A DNA stretch of 64,000 nucleotides from Nyssa sinensis (GCA_008638375.1 CM018032.1:38875355-38939354), one strand, 5' to 3'. Counted from the stretch's first letter, positions 1 through 11,657 are shown. Numbers and translations: made by a program. Notes: generated by a model not told the origin, from the letters alone.

Positions 1-3000
1 CTTTCTTGTTGAAGTAATTGTTTAGCTTCTAGTGAGAGGAAGCTAGCCAAATCTAGGCTTCCTCTATTTTCTCTTCTTGCAAGTCCAAATTCAGGCGAAG
101 CAAATTTTCATTCAATTATGGAATTATTGTTTATATTTGGAGAGTTAGGAAAACTACTCCAGGGGGAATCATGGCTTCGCTACCATATGCGAGAGAAAAA
201 TAGGTTTCCTCGGTTGATGTTTTGTAGTTCGGTAAACCCAAAGTACCCCTAACAGTTCCTTTATCCATTTGCCTTTGGCACTCTCAATTTTATTTTTCAA
301 ATTTGTCAAGATTATATTGATGGAGGCTTCTACCTGTCCATTTCTTGGGGTTGTATGGAGTGGAGAGATGATTCTCTATCTTGAGCTCGGAATAGAGGTT
401 GCTCACCAAGGTCCCTATAAATTGTAATTCGTTGTCCAAGACTAAGGTCTTTGGTATTCCAAATCTGCATAAGATGGCAATCCAAATAAAGTCTTGAACT
501 TGAGTTTCTCTAATTTTTGCGAGCGGCCTAGCTTCAATCCATTTCGTGGAATAATTTATTGCGACCAAAAGAAACTTCCTTTGCTAGGCGGCTATGGGAA
601 TTGGTCCCATAATGTCTAGGCCCCACTGCATGAACAACCAAAGGCTGCTAAGAGGGGGCAACTACATAGGTGGATGTCGATGAACTGGTCGCACTTCTTC
701 ACCAGTTCTTTCACATCTTTATACATTTTTTTGCCAATAATACCCTTTGTTTATTGCTTTTTGTGCAAAGGATGTGCCTTATGCTTGGTTTCCATAGATC
801 CCTTCATAAATCTCTCTTATAACTTGTTGCGCTTGCTCCAAAGTCAAGCATTTCAAGTATGGTCCTGAATAGGACTTGTTGTTGAGATTGTCATTAACTA
901 GAGCATAGCGTGTTTCTTTGCTCTAGATTTTTCATGCCTCAACTTTGTTCGTTGGCAAGACTCAATCTTTCAAGTAAAAGATGATTGGAGTCTACTAATC
1001 CAGAAGTTGGTCAACTTGAGTTAGCATTTTTTCTTCTTTTTCCAAACTCGACTTTGGTATGAATTCCTTTGGTATTGTCTGCCTAAATTGGAATCCAATT
1101 GCTAACCCAGTATTAGATAATGCATCACATGACAGTTTTCCTCTCTTGGGAGCTATTGAATTGTGTGATCCACAATTGGGCCGAGCTACTTTTGAGTTTT
1201 CTCTTTATAGGTAGCCATTCTAGGGTCTTTGGCCTCGTAGTCCTAATTGACCTAATTGGCTACCAGTTGTGAGTCACAAAAAAGATGTATCTTATTTATT
1301 CCTAACTTATTGGCTAGTTTTAACCCGGACAAAAGAGCTTCGTACTCTGCTTCATTGTTTAAGGCCTTAAATCCAAGTGAAATAGCCTGTTCCATCATTG
1401 TACCTTCTTAGGTAAATAATACCAGCCTGACCCATGATTCTGTCTTTCGTGACGAGCTATCTACAAAGAGTCTCCATTGTTATTCAGAGTTTGCTTTTCG
1501 TCTGTTTGACTGTTCCTGCTTGTGAAAATTCATCCACAAAGTCGGCTAGAACTTTTCCCTTGATAGTTGTACGAGGAAAATATTTGATATCGAATTGGCC
1601 AAGTTCCACCGACCATTTTGACACTCGCCTAGAGGCATCTGGACTATGCAAAATGGATCTGAGGGGATATTCTGTGATGACATTTATGGTGAATGCTTGG
1701 AAATAGGGCTGCAACTTCCGGTAGACTACCTCTAGGGCCAAAATTAGTTTCTCAAGCTTTGGGTAGCGTATTTGGGCATCTTGTATTGCCTGATTGATGT
1801 AGTGTATCGAATTTTGTACTTTCATTCCTTCCTTGATTAGTGCCGCACTAATGGCAGAGCCTGAGACCACCAAGTACAAATAAAATTCTACTCCAATTAC
1901 AAGTTTTAAGAGTAATAGAAGAGTGGTTAGGTACTGCTTTAGCTTTTGGAAAGCGTATTCACACTCCTTTGTCCATTCAAATTTCTTATTTTTTCTTAAA
2001 ATTTAGAAAAATGGTTGGCACTTGTCCAACGCACGAGATAGGAACCTGTTCAATATTGCGGCCCTCCCTGTTAGCCCCTATACATCTTTTATCATCTTGG
2101 GAGACTTCGTTTCTTGAATGACTTTGATCTAGTCTAGGTTTGCTTCGATTCCTCGTTTGGTGACCAAGTGCCCGAGGAATTTTTTTGAAGCTACCTCGAA
2201 AGTTACGAAGCAGGGCGAAAGCTTTCGCTAGATGGGTGAAATGGCTTCCCTAGCTAGGCTTTTGACTAGCATGTCGTCTACGTATACCTTCATGGTTGTT
2301 CCAATTTGGTCCTAAAAAACCATGTTGACTAACCCTTAGTATGCTGCTCTAGCATTCTTTAACCCAAAAGGCATGACCTGATAATAGAAGGTCCCATAGT
2401 CATAAATAAAGAACACTTTTTCTTGATTGAGTTCACGCATGAGAATTTGGTGATACCCTGAATAGACGTCTATGAAACTGAGGAGTTCGTGTCCCGAGGT
2501 CGTATCTACCATTTGATCAATCTTTGGTAGTGGGCAACTGTCTTTTAGACATGCCTTATTGAGGTCCGTGAAATCCATACAGCCTCCATTTCCCATTTTT
2601 TTTGGCATAACCACTACATAGGCTAGCTAGTTTAGAAATTTTACTTCTTAGACAAATCTTGCTTTGAGCAAGTTTTTTAATTCTTCTTTGATGGCCTGAT
2701 TCCACTCAGGAGTGAAAGGCCTCTTCTTTTGGAGGACTGCCTTTCGGTTTGGATCCACAAATAGTTTGTAACAAAATTTCAGGCATATCTTGGGTGAACC
2801 AGGTGAACACATCTCGATTTTCCTAGAAGAGTTGGATGAAACTATATCGTTTTGTGTTGTTAAGCCCTGTCCCAATTCGAGCTGTCCTTTCTAGTATGGA
2901 TAGGTCCAGCTAGATTAGTTCCACATCTTCTTTTACCGAGTTTGTTCGGATCTCATTATCTGTGGGGTCTGACTCTAGAGAGTCTTCATTATTATCTGCA

Positions 3001-3293
3001 CCCCAGTTCTATAGTTGCTAACCCATCTCCATTATCCCCTTTGTTTCTTGGACAAAAGTGGATGTTGATGCTACTTTCTTGGACTTTTTCTACCTAATGA
3101 TAGCGTAACTTCTAGAGGCTACTTGGCCCCCTCGAATGACATGTTCCAAGGGTGGTTGTCCTTTCTCTGCCGGGGCACAGAATTTTAGAGTTTGGTGTAG
3201 AGTTGAAGATATTGCACCCATCTGATGGATCCAGGTTCTCTCTAGGATAAAGTTGTAAGGGGATGGTGTGTCCACCACTAGGATATCTAACAT
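1..3293 (-). pseudogene. Degenerate Ty3/gypsy polyprotein remnant, left-truncated
   Basis: Read on the minus strand, the pieces lie in gypsy order. A protease remnant is at 3293-3090 (ILVVDTPSPYNFILERTW, a decayed retropepsin tail). RT follows at 2875-2336 (DLNKACLKDSCPLPKID, FIDVYSGYHQI, VMPFGLKNA). The RT-RNase H connection is at 1879-1484 (RYPKLEKLILAL, KWSVELGQFDIKY), with RNase H traces near 1250. Integrase is at 568-290 (TKWIEARPLAKI, LCRFGIPKTLVLDN). The order protease-RT-RH-integrase and the sequence kinship to E1/E2 indicate a Tat/Athila-type non-chromovirus. The frame is split many times, no gag is visible to the right of 3293, no LTR is visible, and the 3' part runs off the window. 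It is certainly non-functional. Exact lineage is inferred. Confidence 0.85.
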
Positions 3294-5217
3294 ATTATAT
3301 GTTTTAAATTTGTAATGATATCTAACATCAAATTTTTAGGCCCAAAACAGCCTAAATGGAGTCCATCCGTCCTAAACCTAAGCTTAGGACTAGGTTCTTG
3401 GGTTCGACCCACCCACCTACACATGACATTTTGCTAGGAATCCGTTCTAGCTAGAGTGAAAGAAAATTGTGTTCAAGCCAACTCAATTTGCATCACTATT
3501 ATGGATTAAGAGTTTTTTTTTTTTATGGAAATGTTGGAGTGTCATAATTCATGCATTACAATTAACTAAATAATATAATTATTACAAAATAACAAAAGGC
3601 TACACAATCTAATAATAATATGAGCTTATCAAATATGGGTCCTAGACACACAATCCAACCCAACATTCTTTTACATTAAAATAACATGAAAACATACATT
3701 TAATATTTTTACATTTCTTTTCTCTATCTCATTTTAAGTAACTTTTTAAAAAAACATACATTTAATATTTTTATACTTAAGTGGATAGTATAATTTTTGA
3801 AAACTAACATTCTTTTACATTAGTTACTATAATAAATCAAATAGAAAAAATAATAATTTAAAATTTTTAGCATATTTTATGCATCGACATTTTAAATTAA
3901 ACTTTTATTTTAAAACATGAAAAAAAATAAGAACTCTTCAATTGAGGCGGATGAAGTATATTTGATCAAATGTCAAAACCCTCGTGTTAATTAGAAACAG
4001 ACAATTGCGAAAGTCCAGGAAGTTTGTGCTGAAGGCTGAAGCCTGAAAGTTACTTTGCCATTGGCTGCAAATTCCAATAGTTGAACTTCTTATTTATTTA
4101 TTTATTTTTAATTTTTAATACAGAAAAGTTAAATTGGCCCTTTTGATACTTGTGGGAGCAAATTGATGTCTTTCGAAATACTGAGTTTTATAGTAACACT
4201 TAAACATGTAATTCACGGGTTGATTAAGTAGCTAACCGTAATTATTACAAGGAAGATGATACGGGATAAATAATAAGTTTATATCTTTTTTCTTATTTTT
4301 TAATTTTCTTAGCTACCAAATAAAGTTTAAATAAGAAAATTTTAGCAAGAAAATATTAAAACCAATCAAATAAAAGGCAATTGAAATTTTAACAAAGCTT
4401 AAAGGAAAAAAACTTAGCAAGAAAATATCAAAATCCATCAAATAAATAGAAAAAGAAAATTTCTTAGCATCCAAACAAATATTAAAGGATAAAAGTTTTA
4501 AGAAAATATGAAAACTCCTCGAATAAATGGCAATTAGAAAAAACGTAACCCAAGATATACTTTGAATTAAGATGGTTAATGGACTGAGTCAAAATTTTAG
4601 GATGGACTAATTTAAAAATAGTTAAAATATTACAAGCATAAATTTTTTTTTCTTCAAATTTGGGGACTATAGCCGGTTTCGTCCTTGAATAAAAGGAAAG
4701 AGTAATACTATTTGCTCTACGTTTTAGTACCAAATTTTGCATCCAAAATGTTATAGCCTTACATTATTGGTGATAGTTTAAATACATTCTAGTGATATAT
4801 TGCCATATGATTTAGGATGCAAGTTCTTGTACAAAAATTTGAGACATCTACCATAAATTTTCTAGTATTTATTTGGTTAGAATGATTAGTTTTTAAGAAA
4901 GCTATGGAGAATTGTATGAAAATTACAAGAAATTCTTTTATTTGACAAATTTTTTATTATCGATATTAAATAGAATGGACCAAATATATATTTCCCCCAA
5001 TTATTCAAATTACCACTTTGAAACAAATTGAGAGAAGAAGTAATTGAGTGAAGCCAAATATGAATTTGTCATGAATTAACCACTTTCAATATAGTATCTC
5101 CTTTTTTTTTTTTTTTGGGGACCCCCGGGGGCAGTTGTTCAGTTTTCTAATTCAGCTAATCATTTTATATTACTTGGATGATATAGATCTTCCTACTAAA
5201 TCAAAATTAATATATAT
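3294..5217. other. AT-rich intergenic DNA
   Basis: No gene was recognised on either strand. Poly-A/T tracts are frequent (for example a T run followed by GGGGACCCCCGGGGGC near 5101-5133). The last five bases, TATAT at 5213-5217, are the left target-site duplication of E1. No downstream ankyrin-gene exon was found here. Confidence 0.6.
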
Positions 5218-5870
5218 TGATATACCATAAAAGAACAGGCCAATCAACACTTGACACGTGTGACCACAGTCCGACCTATGCTCGGCCAACATGATTCTCA
5301 TTCAGCCAATGACTAAAAGCTCAAGCGTCCAGATCATCATATAAGGTCGGAAGTGGCCGAACATATATATATATATATATATATATATCCAGAACAGATC
5401 ACAGGGTCCAGACCAACACTCCAGAACTCGTCACCGCTTTAGCGAGTGCCGAGCAGGGAATAAGGAAGCAGTCTTCAACAAGGAAGCAGTCTTCAACAAG
5501 GAAACTACCATCTATGGTTATCTCTATGCAAGGTAGCTGCAATCTCCGATGATCAAATCCCTATATTCATGGCATCTATGGTTATCTCTATGAAAGGTAA
5601 CTGCAATCTCCGATGATCAAATCCCTATATTCATGGCTTCGAATCCTAATCAACTTGGGAAAGCCACGGCTTATAAATTAAACCCTAGAGGTACGCCTTA
5701 TTTCTTATGCTCATTCTTTTGGCTTTCAATACAGTCTTTCAATTCTTTTACTTACTTAAGCATCGGAGCGGCTACCGCCGGAGCCAATTCGGTGGTCCTC
5801 TGATCATCTTTCTGAGTGTTCTACAAGTCACGGAGTCCATACTTATTGCGAGCCGAAAAGTACAGCATCA
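5218..5870 (+). repeat. E1 5' LTR (653 bp)
   Basis: Starts TGATATACCATAA and ends TACAGCATCA. It contains a (TA)13 tract (5363-5388) that is only five units long in the 3' LTR. It also has an 18-bp direct duplication (5464-5499) and a 64-bp tandem duplication (5509-5572 and 5573-5636). A palindromic ACACGTGT lies about 35 bp from its start. The start and the end match the LTRs of E2 and of the solo LTRs at 27088, 31977 and 32926; the middle is a different subfamily. Confidence 0.93.
5671..5684 (+). promoter_or_regulatory. Probable TATA box of E1 LTR promoter
   Basis: TTATAAATTAAACC lies about 190 bp before the LTR end and is kept at the same place in the E2 LTRs and the solo LTRs. Position and conservation fit the U3 promoter; transcription start was not mapped. 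Confidence 0.5.
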
Positions 5871-5890
5871 GTTTGGCGCCGTCTGTGGGA
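5871..5890 (+). promoter_or_regulatory. E1 primer binding site region
   Basis: GTTTGGCGCCGTCTGTGGGA follows the 5' LTR directly. The TGGCGCC start is complementary to a tRNA 3' end (GGCGCCA) and is the form seen in Tat/Athila-type elements. The exact tRNA (Arg or another) was not settled from memory. Confidence 0.7.
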
Positions 5891-5950
5891 AGCGACTAAT
5901 CTCCAAAGTGCTCTACTCATAAAACTCATCTCTTTCCCTACCGAAAAACC

Positions 5951-7720
5951 ATGGCACCAAATCTCCGACCACGACAGAATACTCAGAATTCGCAAAACAC
6001 TCAACGTCAGCCGCCTGCTCCTCGCACAAAGGGACCAGCGGCCAATCCTATGCGACAAGAGATCGAAGCAATAAAACGACATAATGAACTGGTGCAGGAA
6101 CAATTGCTTGCCATCACTAGAACGCTGGCAACGCTCACGCAGAATCAAGCAGCGGGTTCTCCTAGCCCGCCGGTCAACTTCATTGCAGGAACGCAACCTC
6201 CTGTTGCCACGGAGAATGAAGAACTTCATGCGCAGGCTCCAACTAACCAACCTGGGCACTCCTCAGGCGTTGCTCACGCTGGCCGAGATCCGCAGCCATC
6301 AACAGTCCCTGGCTGGGGAACATCCGCCTTCGTTCCTAACGTACATTACCGGAGCACTACCCGAGCCCCAACTCCAAGGGCCTCGGGAGCACACCCGGCA
6401 CCGCAGGAGCCTCATCATGCAGCACCAATCCCTCCGGTTCGGAATCCTCCTCCGTCCGAAGGGCGTACTCCACCCTACTACCCTGAAGCCGAGGTTGTCA
6501 GACAGGGTTCACAAGATGTCAGACTCAGAGACCCGCGGAGGGTAGAGGAAATCGCCGAGTCGATGGACCGAACGATTGCCTTGAGAGGACCTCAGAACCC
6601 TCCAGAGCCAGATGAACTGGCCAAGCTGCTCGGAAGACTGGCCACCCCATTCACTCACGCCATTATGTCAGAAGAGAGGCCTAGAAAATTCATGGTGCCC
6701 AAATTCACCTTGTACGATGGATCTGGAGATCCAGGAGATCACCTCTCTCATTACCAGCATACGATGGCCCTTCACGGAGCCTCTGATGCTTTCATGTGCC
6801 TAACGTTCATCACCAGCCTGAAGGGAACTGCTCTGAAGTGGTTCCACAACCTCCCACCGAACTCTGTTACCAGCTTCTACGAGCTCGGTAGACAGTTCTT
6901 GGACAGGTTTATGACCAGCAGAAGGCTCAGAAGGGGGCCAGAATTCCTGCTAAACGTCAAGCAAACCAGGGAGGAATCCCTCAGAGCCTACATTGCGCGC
7001 TTCAACACCGAGCTCACGGAGATCACTGACTGCAGCTCGAAATTCCTTGTAGCAGCCCTGACTGCCGGGCTTGCCCAAGGTGGGTTCAGAGATTCCTTGA
7101 CAAAGAGCCCTCCTGCCGATATGGCGGCATTAATGGATCAGGCCAGAAAATACATCAACTTGGAAGAAGCCAACCGCACGTCCCAGAAGGGCAGAGATCA
7201 GACCCAGAGGGACAATCCAAAGCGGGAGGACCACAAGAAGGAGGATCACAGAAGAGACTCCAACAAAAAGAGGGCCAGGAGCCCAGAGAAAAGAACAGCA
7301 CCCAGAGCTGTGTACAACTCCGGACCGAGGGAGTTCACCAACTTCACTCCTCTGAACACCACACCGAACCAGGTACTCTAGCAGATCCGAGATCGGGAGA
7401 ACCTGAGGTGGCCGGAACCAATCAAGGGAGATCCCAGCCTGCGGGACCAAAGTAAGTATTGTAATTTCCATAAAGATCATGGACATACAACTAACACTTG
7501 CAGGACCCTCCGATATGAGATAGAGCAGCTCATAAAGAAGGGGCGTCTTCGGGAATTCGTCAAGCAGGACGGAAGGCAAAACCCCCAAGAAGACAAGCCT
7601 CAGCAGCGGCCCGACCAGAGGCCCGAATAGAGGCAGGAGCAGTGGGAGGGACGTAACGAGACCCAGAGGCAGAACAATCACGTCATCTACGTCCTCCATG
7701 CTGACTCCCCTGTCACAGGA
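5951..7720 (+). pseudogene. gag: E1 Gag (interrupted by two stops)
   Basis: The start ATG at 5951 sits in a good plant context (AAACCATGGC) 80 bp after the LTR. The N-terminal third is rich in Pro, Gln, Thr and Ala. The capsid-like retrotransposon gag domain spans about residues 235-350 (KFTLYDGSGDPGDHLSHYQ, FITSLKGTALKWFHNLPP). A basic KREDHKKEDHRRDSNKKR-type stretch follows, then a zinc knuckle at 7460-7501 of form C-x2-H...GH-x4-C. A TAG at 7379-7381, where E2 has arginine CGG, cuts the protein before the knuckle; another TAG at 7628-7630 replaces a glutamine codon. Reading frame 2 is otherwise open from 5951 into the protease, so Gag and protease were once one frame. Gag packages element RNA into cytoplasmic particles. 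Confidence 0.9.
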
Positions 7721-8314
7721 ATGTCCAACAAGGCAAGAAAGAGATACGCTCGGGAGGCCAGAGCCGCCCCAAACGTACTACAGATCTCCAACGTCGAAAA
7801 GAGGCTCAAGCCAGCACCGGAGATCCAATTCACCGAGCAAGATCTAGCAGGGGTACACTGCCCTCACAGTGATGCCCTTGTTATCACCCTTAGAATCACC
7901 AACTTCGAGACCAGAAGAGTCCTGGTTGATACAGGCAGCTCCGTCAACAAATTGTTTTACGAGCCGTTTAAACAGATGGGCATAGACCATGACAACGTCA
8001 AGCCCACCACCGCCGTCATGGCAGCTTTTGATGGCAACCTCAGCACCCCTTTGGGGAGACTCGACCTTCCTACCACTGTAGGAGAGGGTGAAGGGCAGAA
8101 GACCACCATCTCGGAGTATATGGTGTTGAACATGAAGTCTCCCTACAACGTCATAATCGGGAGACCTTGGTTACATCAGATAGGGGCAGTCACCTCGACC
8201 CTCCATCAGTGTCTGAACTACGTCCACAACCAGAGCGTGCACTCTGTCAGAGGATGCCAGCCAACCTCCCGGGAGTGCCACGCTATTGCCCTTAAAGAGA
8301 AGGCTCCCAAATAG
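7721..8314 (+). CDS. E1 aspartic protease domain
   Basis: This is a retropepsin-type protease that would cut the Gag-Pol precursor. The catalytic triad DTG is at 7928-7936 inside VLVDTGSSVN. A second conserved part, NVIIGRPWLHQIGAVTSTLH, matches the hydrophobic-G motif plus the tail typical of Tat/Athila proteases. The segment is in the same frame as Gag, and the first Met here (7721) is only the first one after the Gag stops, not a real start. It ends at TAG 8312-8314 just before RT. That stop is shared with E2 and is described as a possible leaky stop. E2 has a 5-bp deletion beside its DTG; E1 is intact here. Confidence 0.88.
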   Translation: MSNKARKRYAREARAAPNVLQISNVEKRLKPAPEIQFTEQDLAGVHCPHSDALVITLRITNFETRRVLVDTGSSVNKLFYEPFKQMGIDHDNVKPTTAVMAAFDGNLSTPLGRLDLPTTVGEGEGQKTTISEYMVLNMKSPYNVIIGRPWLHQIGAVTSTLHQCLNYVHNQSVHSVRGCQPTSRECHAIALKEKAPK

Positions 8315-8320
8315 CAATTA
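8309..8320 (+). promoter_or_regulatory. Stop codon in TMV-type readthrough context (E1)
   Basis: The in-frame sequence is AAA TAG CAA TTA between protease and RT. UAG CAA UUA fits the CARYYA readthrough consensus described for tobamovirus replicase. The frame is open on both sides. E2 has the identical nine bases at 36742-36750. Function is inferred, not shown. Confidence 0.5.
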
Positions 8321-9448
8321 CAGCACACTCGGGATTGTGCAGATCTGGTATTCACTCACTCTCCCGAGGTGGAGGATTGCCCATCCGGCATTGAAGAACC
8401 CTTGAGCCCAAGGGGACGCGACAGCCGAGCCAAACCTGTTGGCGAGCCCATTAAAGTACTGGTCAGTTCAGAAGCAGAGGGGTGTTACTTGTACATCGGC
8501 CCAGACCTAACACACACCGAGCAGGAAAAGATAGTCAGGTTCTTAAAAGACAACTTCTCTATCTTTGCTTGGGAGACCAGAGACATGGAGGGAATAGATC
8601 CTAATCTTATAACTCACAAACTGATGGTAGATCCGGATCACCCGCCAGTCAGACAGAAGAGAAGGCCGATTGCTCCTGAACGGCATCGGATTATAAACGA
8701 GGAAGTCCAAAGGCTGCTGGACGCCAGGATGATACGGGAAGTGTTCTATCCCGAGTGGCTAGCCAACACCGTGCTCGTCAAGAAGAAAAACGGCAAGTGG
8801 AGAGTCTGCGTTGATTATACAGATCTCAACAAGGCATGCCCCAAGGACAGCTTTCCACTGCCAAGAATAGATCAACTGGTTGATGCCACCGCAGGGCATG
8901 AGCTTATGAGTTTCATGTATGCCTACTCTGGATACAACCAAATCCAGATGTACCCTCCAGATCAAGAGAAGACTGCCTTCATAACCGAAAGAGGACTCTA
9001 CTGCTACAAAGTGATGCCTTTCGGTTTGAAGAATGCTGGAGCCACTTATCAGCGGTTGGTGAACAAGATGTTCAGCCCACTGCTCGGCAGCACTATGGAG
9101 GTATACATCGACGATATGCTGGTCAAGAGCCTTCAGAAAAACAGCCACCTCCAGCACTTAGCCCAGACCTTCGATATCCTCAGACAGCACAGGATGAAGC
9201 TCAATCCCTCGAAATGCACCTTCGGAGTTACGAAGGGAAAATTCTTGGGATACATTGTCTCTCAGAGGGGTATCGAAGCAGACCCCACTCAGATCCAAGC
9301 CCTGATTGGGCTGAAGTCGCCAAAAACCAGAAAGGAAATTCAGGCGCTGAATAGCAGAATTGCGGCACTGAGCAGATTTATCTCCAAATCCACTGACCGC
9401 TGCCTACCTTTCTTCAAAGCTCTGAAGGGCAGCAAAGCTTTGCAATGA
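8315..9448 (+). CDS. pol: E1 reverse transcriptase domain
   Basis: RNA/DNA-dependent DNA polymerase of the Ty3/gypsy type. Motifs in order: RQKRRPIAPERH, WLANTVLVKKKNGKWR, VDYTDLNKACPKDSFPLP, FMYAYSGYNQI, MPFGLKNAGATYQ, the catalytic YIDD at 9104-9115, LNPSKCTFGV and GKFLGYIVSQRGIE. The core catalytic residues are all present. The frame is open from the TAG at 8312 to a TGA at 9446-9448, where E2 has tryptophan TGG, so the frame stops exactly at the RT thumb/RNase H connection. Any product would depend on readthrough from Gag-protease, because no strong start codon precedes the domain. Confidence 0.92.
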   Translation, partial: QLQHTRDCADLVFTHSPEVEDCPSGIEEPLSPRGRDSRAKPVGEPIKVLVSSEAEGCYLYIGPDLTHTEQEKIVRFLKDNFSIFAWETRDMEGIDPNLITHKLMVDPDHPPVRQKRRPIAPERHRIINEEVQRLLDARMIREVFYPEWLANTVLVKKKNGKWRVCVDYTDLNKACPKDSFPLPRIDQLVDATAGHELMSFMYAYSGYNQIQMYPPDQEKTAFITERGLYCYKVMPFGLKNAGATYQRLVNKMFSPLLGSTMEVYIDDMLVKSLQKNSHLQHLAQTFDILRQHRMKLNPSKCTFGVTKGKFLGYIVSQRGIEADPTQIQALIGLKSPKTRKEIQALNSRIAALSRFISKSTDRCLPFFKALKGSKALQ

Positions 9449-10443
9449 ACAGAAGAATGCGAGAAGTCCTTTTACGAGCTAAAGGAGTATCTAGCCTCTC
9501 CAGAGCTCCTGTCAAAACCAGTACAAGGAGAAAAGCTACTCCTATACCTTGCAGTCTCCGAAAACGCGGTCAGCTCCGCACTGATCAGACAGGACAGAGG
9601 AATACAGAGGCCTATATTCTACGTCAGTAAGGCACTACTTGACACAGAAAAAAGATACCCAGAAGTAGAGAAACTGGCCTATGCCTTGGTCATATCAGCT
9701 CGGAAGCTTCGACCTTATTTCCAGGCCCATCCAATCGAGATCCCAACTGCCTATCCTTTGAAATCAATACTGAGGAAACCTGAGGTATCGGGAAGATTGG
9801 TGAAGTGGTCTGTGGAGCTAGGGGAGTTCGACATATCATATGTACCCCGAAACTCCATCAAAGGGCAGGCCTTAGCTGATTTCGTAGCCGAGTTCACCCC
9901 GGCACGTCAGAACAAAACACAAGTCACCGAAACTCCAGGAACCTGGCTGCTGTACATTGATGGATCGTCAACTGATCAAGGCTCATGGGTAGGCCTGGTG
10001 CTACAGTCCCCTGATGGGCTCACGTCAGAAAAAGCAGTCAGCCTGCGATTCAAAGCTTCTAATAACGAAGCCGAATATGAAGCCCTAATCGTAGGCATGA
10101 AACTTGCCTTGGAATGCGAGGCTCAGAACCTCGACGTCTTCTCTGATTCCCAACTGGTAGTGAGCCAGGTCTTGGGAGAATTTGCCATTAAAGACAACAG
10201 GATGCTCCGGTACTCCGAACTAGTAAACCACTTGAAGCATTCCTTCCAGACATTTACTATCTAGAAGATTGAGAGAGAGACCAAAATTGCAGAGCAGATG
10301 CTCTAGCTAACATGGCCTCACGCCTCAAGTCTGAAGCAAATTCCACAGTAAAAATCTCCTTTCAGCCAGGACCCAGTATTGAGGAAGCCCAAGTTGCTCA
10401 AATTGATGAACAGCCCCAGAACTGGATGACTCCAATCCTCTAG
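9449..10443 (+). pseudogene. E1 RNase H region (stops and a +2 frameshift)
   Basis: It continues the RT frame directly after the TGA at 9446. The connection domain is ELKEYLASPELLSKPV through KWSVELGEFDISYVP. The RNase H core has its first Asp in LLYIDGSSTD (near 9959), Glu in NNEAEYEAL and Asp in VFSDSQLVVSQ. A TAG at 10262-10264 replaces glutamine. A 2-bp gain in a GA-rich stretch near 10271-10284 then moves the last Asp motif (RADALANMAS) to another frame. A further TAG is at 10441-10443. RNase H would degrade the RNA of the RNA-DNA hybrid; this copy cannot make it intact. Confidence 0.88.
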
Positions 10444-11657
10444 TACCTAAGATCCGGGCTCCTCCCAGAGGATAAAAACAAAGCCAGGAGAATCCGAATC
10501 AGAGCGGCTCGGTACCTGATCCTGAACGACAAGCTTTACAGAAGGTCGTATTCTCAACCTCTGTTAAAATGCTTGGCTCCAGACGAGTCACAATATGTCT
10601 TGGCTGAAATACATGAGGGAATCTGCGGGAATCATAATGGGGGCAAAACTATAGCCCACCGAGCTCTATCACAGGGTTACTACTGGCCCGGCATGCTGAA
10701 ACAGGCAAAGGAATATGTTCGGAAGTGCGACAAGTGCCAGAGATTTGCCCCGTACCAACATCAGCCTCATCATGAACTTATCCCGATTCCTAGCCCTTGG
10801 CCCTTTGCTCGGTGGGGAATGGACATCGTGGGTCCGTTGCCAAAGGCACCTCCAAACAAGAAATATCTCTTGGTGGCCATTGACTATTTCTCTAAATGGG
10901 CCGAAGCCGAGCCTCTAACACATATCACAGAAAAGGAAGTTGAGAACTTCACCTGGAGGAACATTGTATGTAGGTTCGGCATACCACGTGTAATTATCTC
11001 GGACAATGGGACACAATTCACTGGTAAAGGCTTCAAGGCATTCTGCGAAAATCTCAATATCAGGCAACACTTTGCCTCTCGAGGCCATCCACAAGCAAAC
11101 GGGCAAGCAGAGGTCACCAACCGAACAATCCTCGACGGGTTAAAAAAGAGGTTGGAACAAGCCAAAGGAAAGTGGGCAGAAGAACTCCCTGGGGTTCTTT
11201 GGGCCTACAGAACAACCAGAAGAACTCCCACCTCTGAAACTCCCTTCTCACTAGCCTATGGAACGGAAGTAGTAATTCCGGTCGAGATCGGTATGCCAAC
11301 CCTGAGGACTGAGGCCTTTGAGCAAGAATCCAATGATCAGCAGCTGATGGAAAACTTGGATTTGCTCGAAGAGAGAAGGGATCAGGCCAGCATCAGGATG
11401 GAAGCCTATCAACAGAGAATGGTCAACAAATCCAAGGTAGGACTCAAGACAGTCAGCTTTCAAGTTGGAGACTTCGTCTTAAGAAGAGTCTTTCAAAACA
11501 CCAAGGATCCTACCATGGGAAAGTTGTCACCAAACTGGGAGGGCCCATACAAGGTAACAAAGGTTGTTCGACCTACCACCTACTGGCTAGAAGACATGAC
11601 TGGGAAGCCTGTTCCTAGGCCATGAAATGTGGAACACTTACGGAAATATTATCAGTA
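10444..11657 (+). CDS. E1 integrase, nearly intact
   Basis: This reads in frame 1 after the upstream +2 shift. The zinc-binding HHCC domain is visible (EIHEG, GNHNGGK, RKCDKCQRF). The catalytic triad is D at 10822 (MDIVGPLP), D at 11002 (ISDNGTQF) and E at 11110 (GQAEVTNRT). D to E spacing is 35 residues, as expected for DD35E. A GPY-type C-terminal motif follows (NWEGPYKVTKV). The frame stays open until TGA 11623-11625, where E2 keeps TGG. The original stop is TAG at 11655-11657, so only the last ten or so residues are lost. No chromodomain is present. It would insert the cDNA and act in the nucleus. Confidence 0.92.

Noticed and set aside
7130..7699. 189-codon minus-strand frame opposite gag
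   Set aside because: Shadow of the gag/protease coding strand; the matching E2 region is broken by stops into shorter frames and shows no splice pattern.
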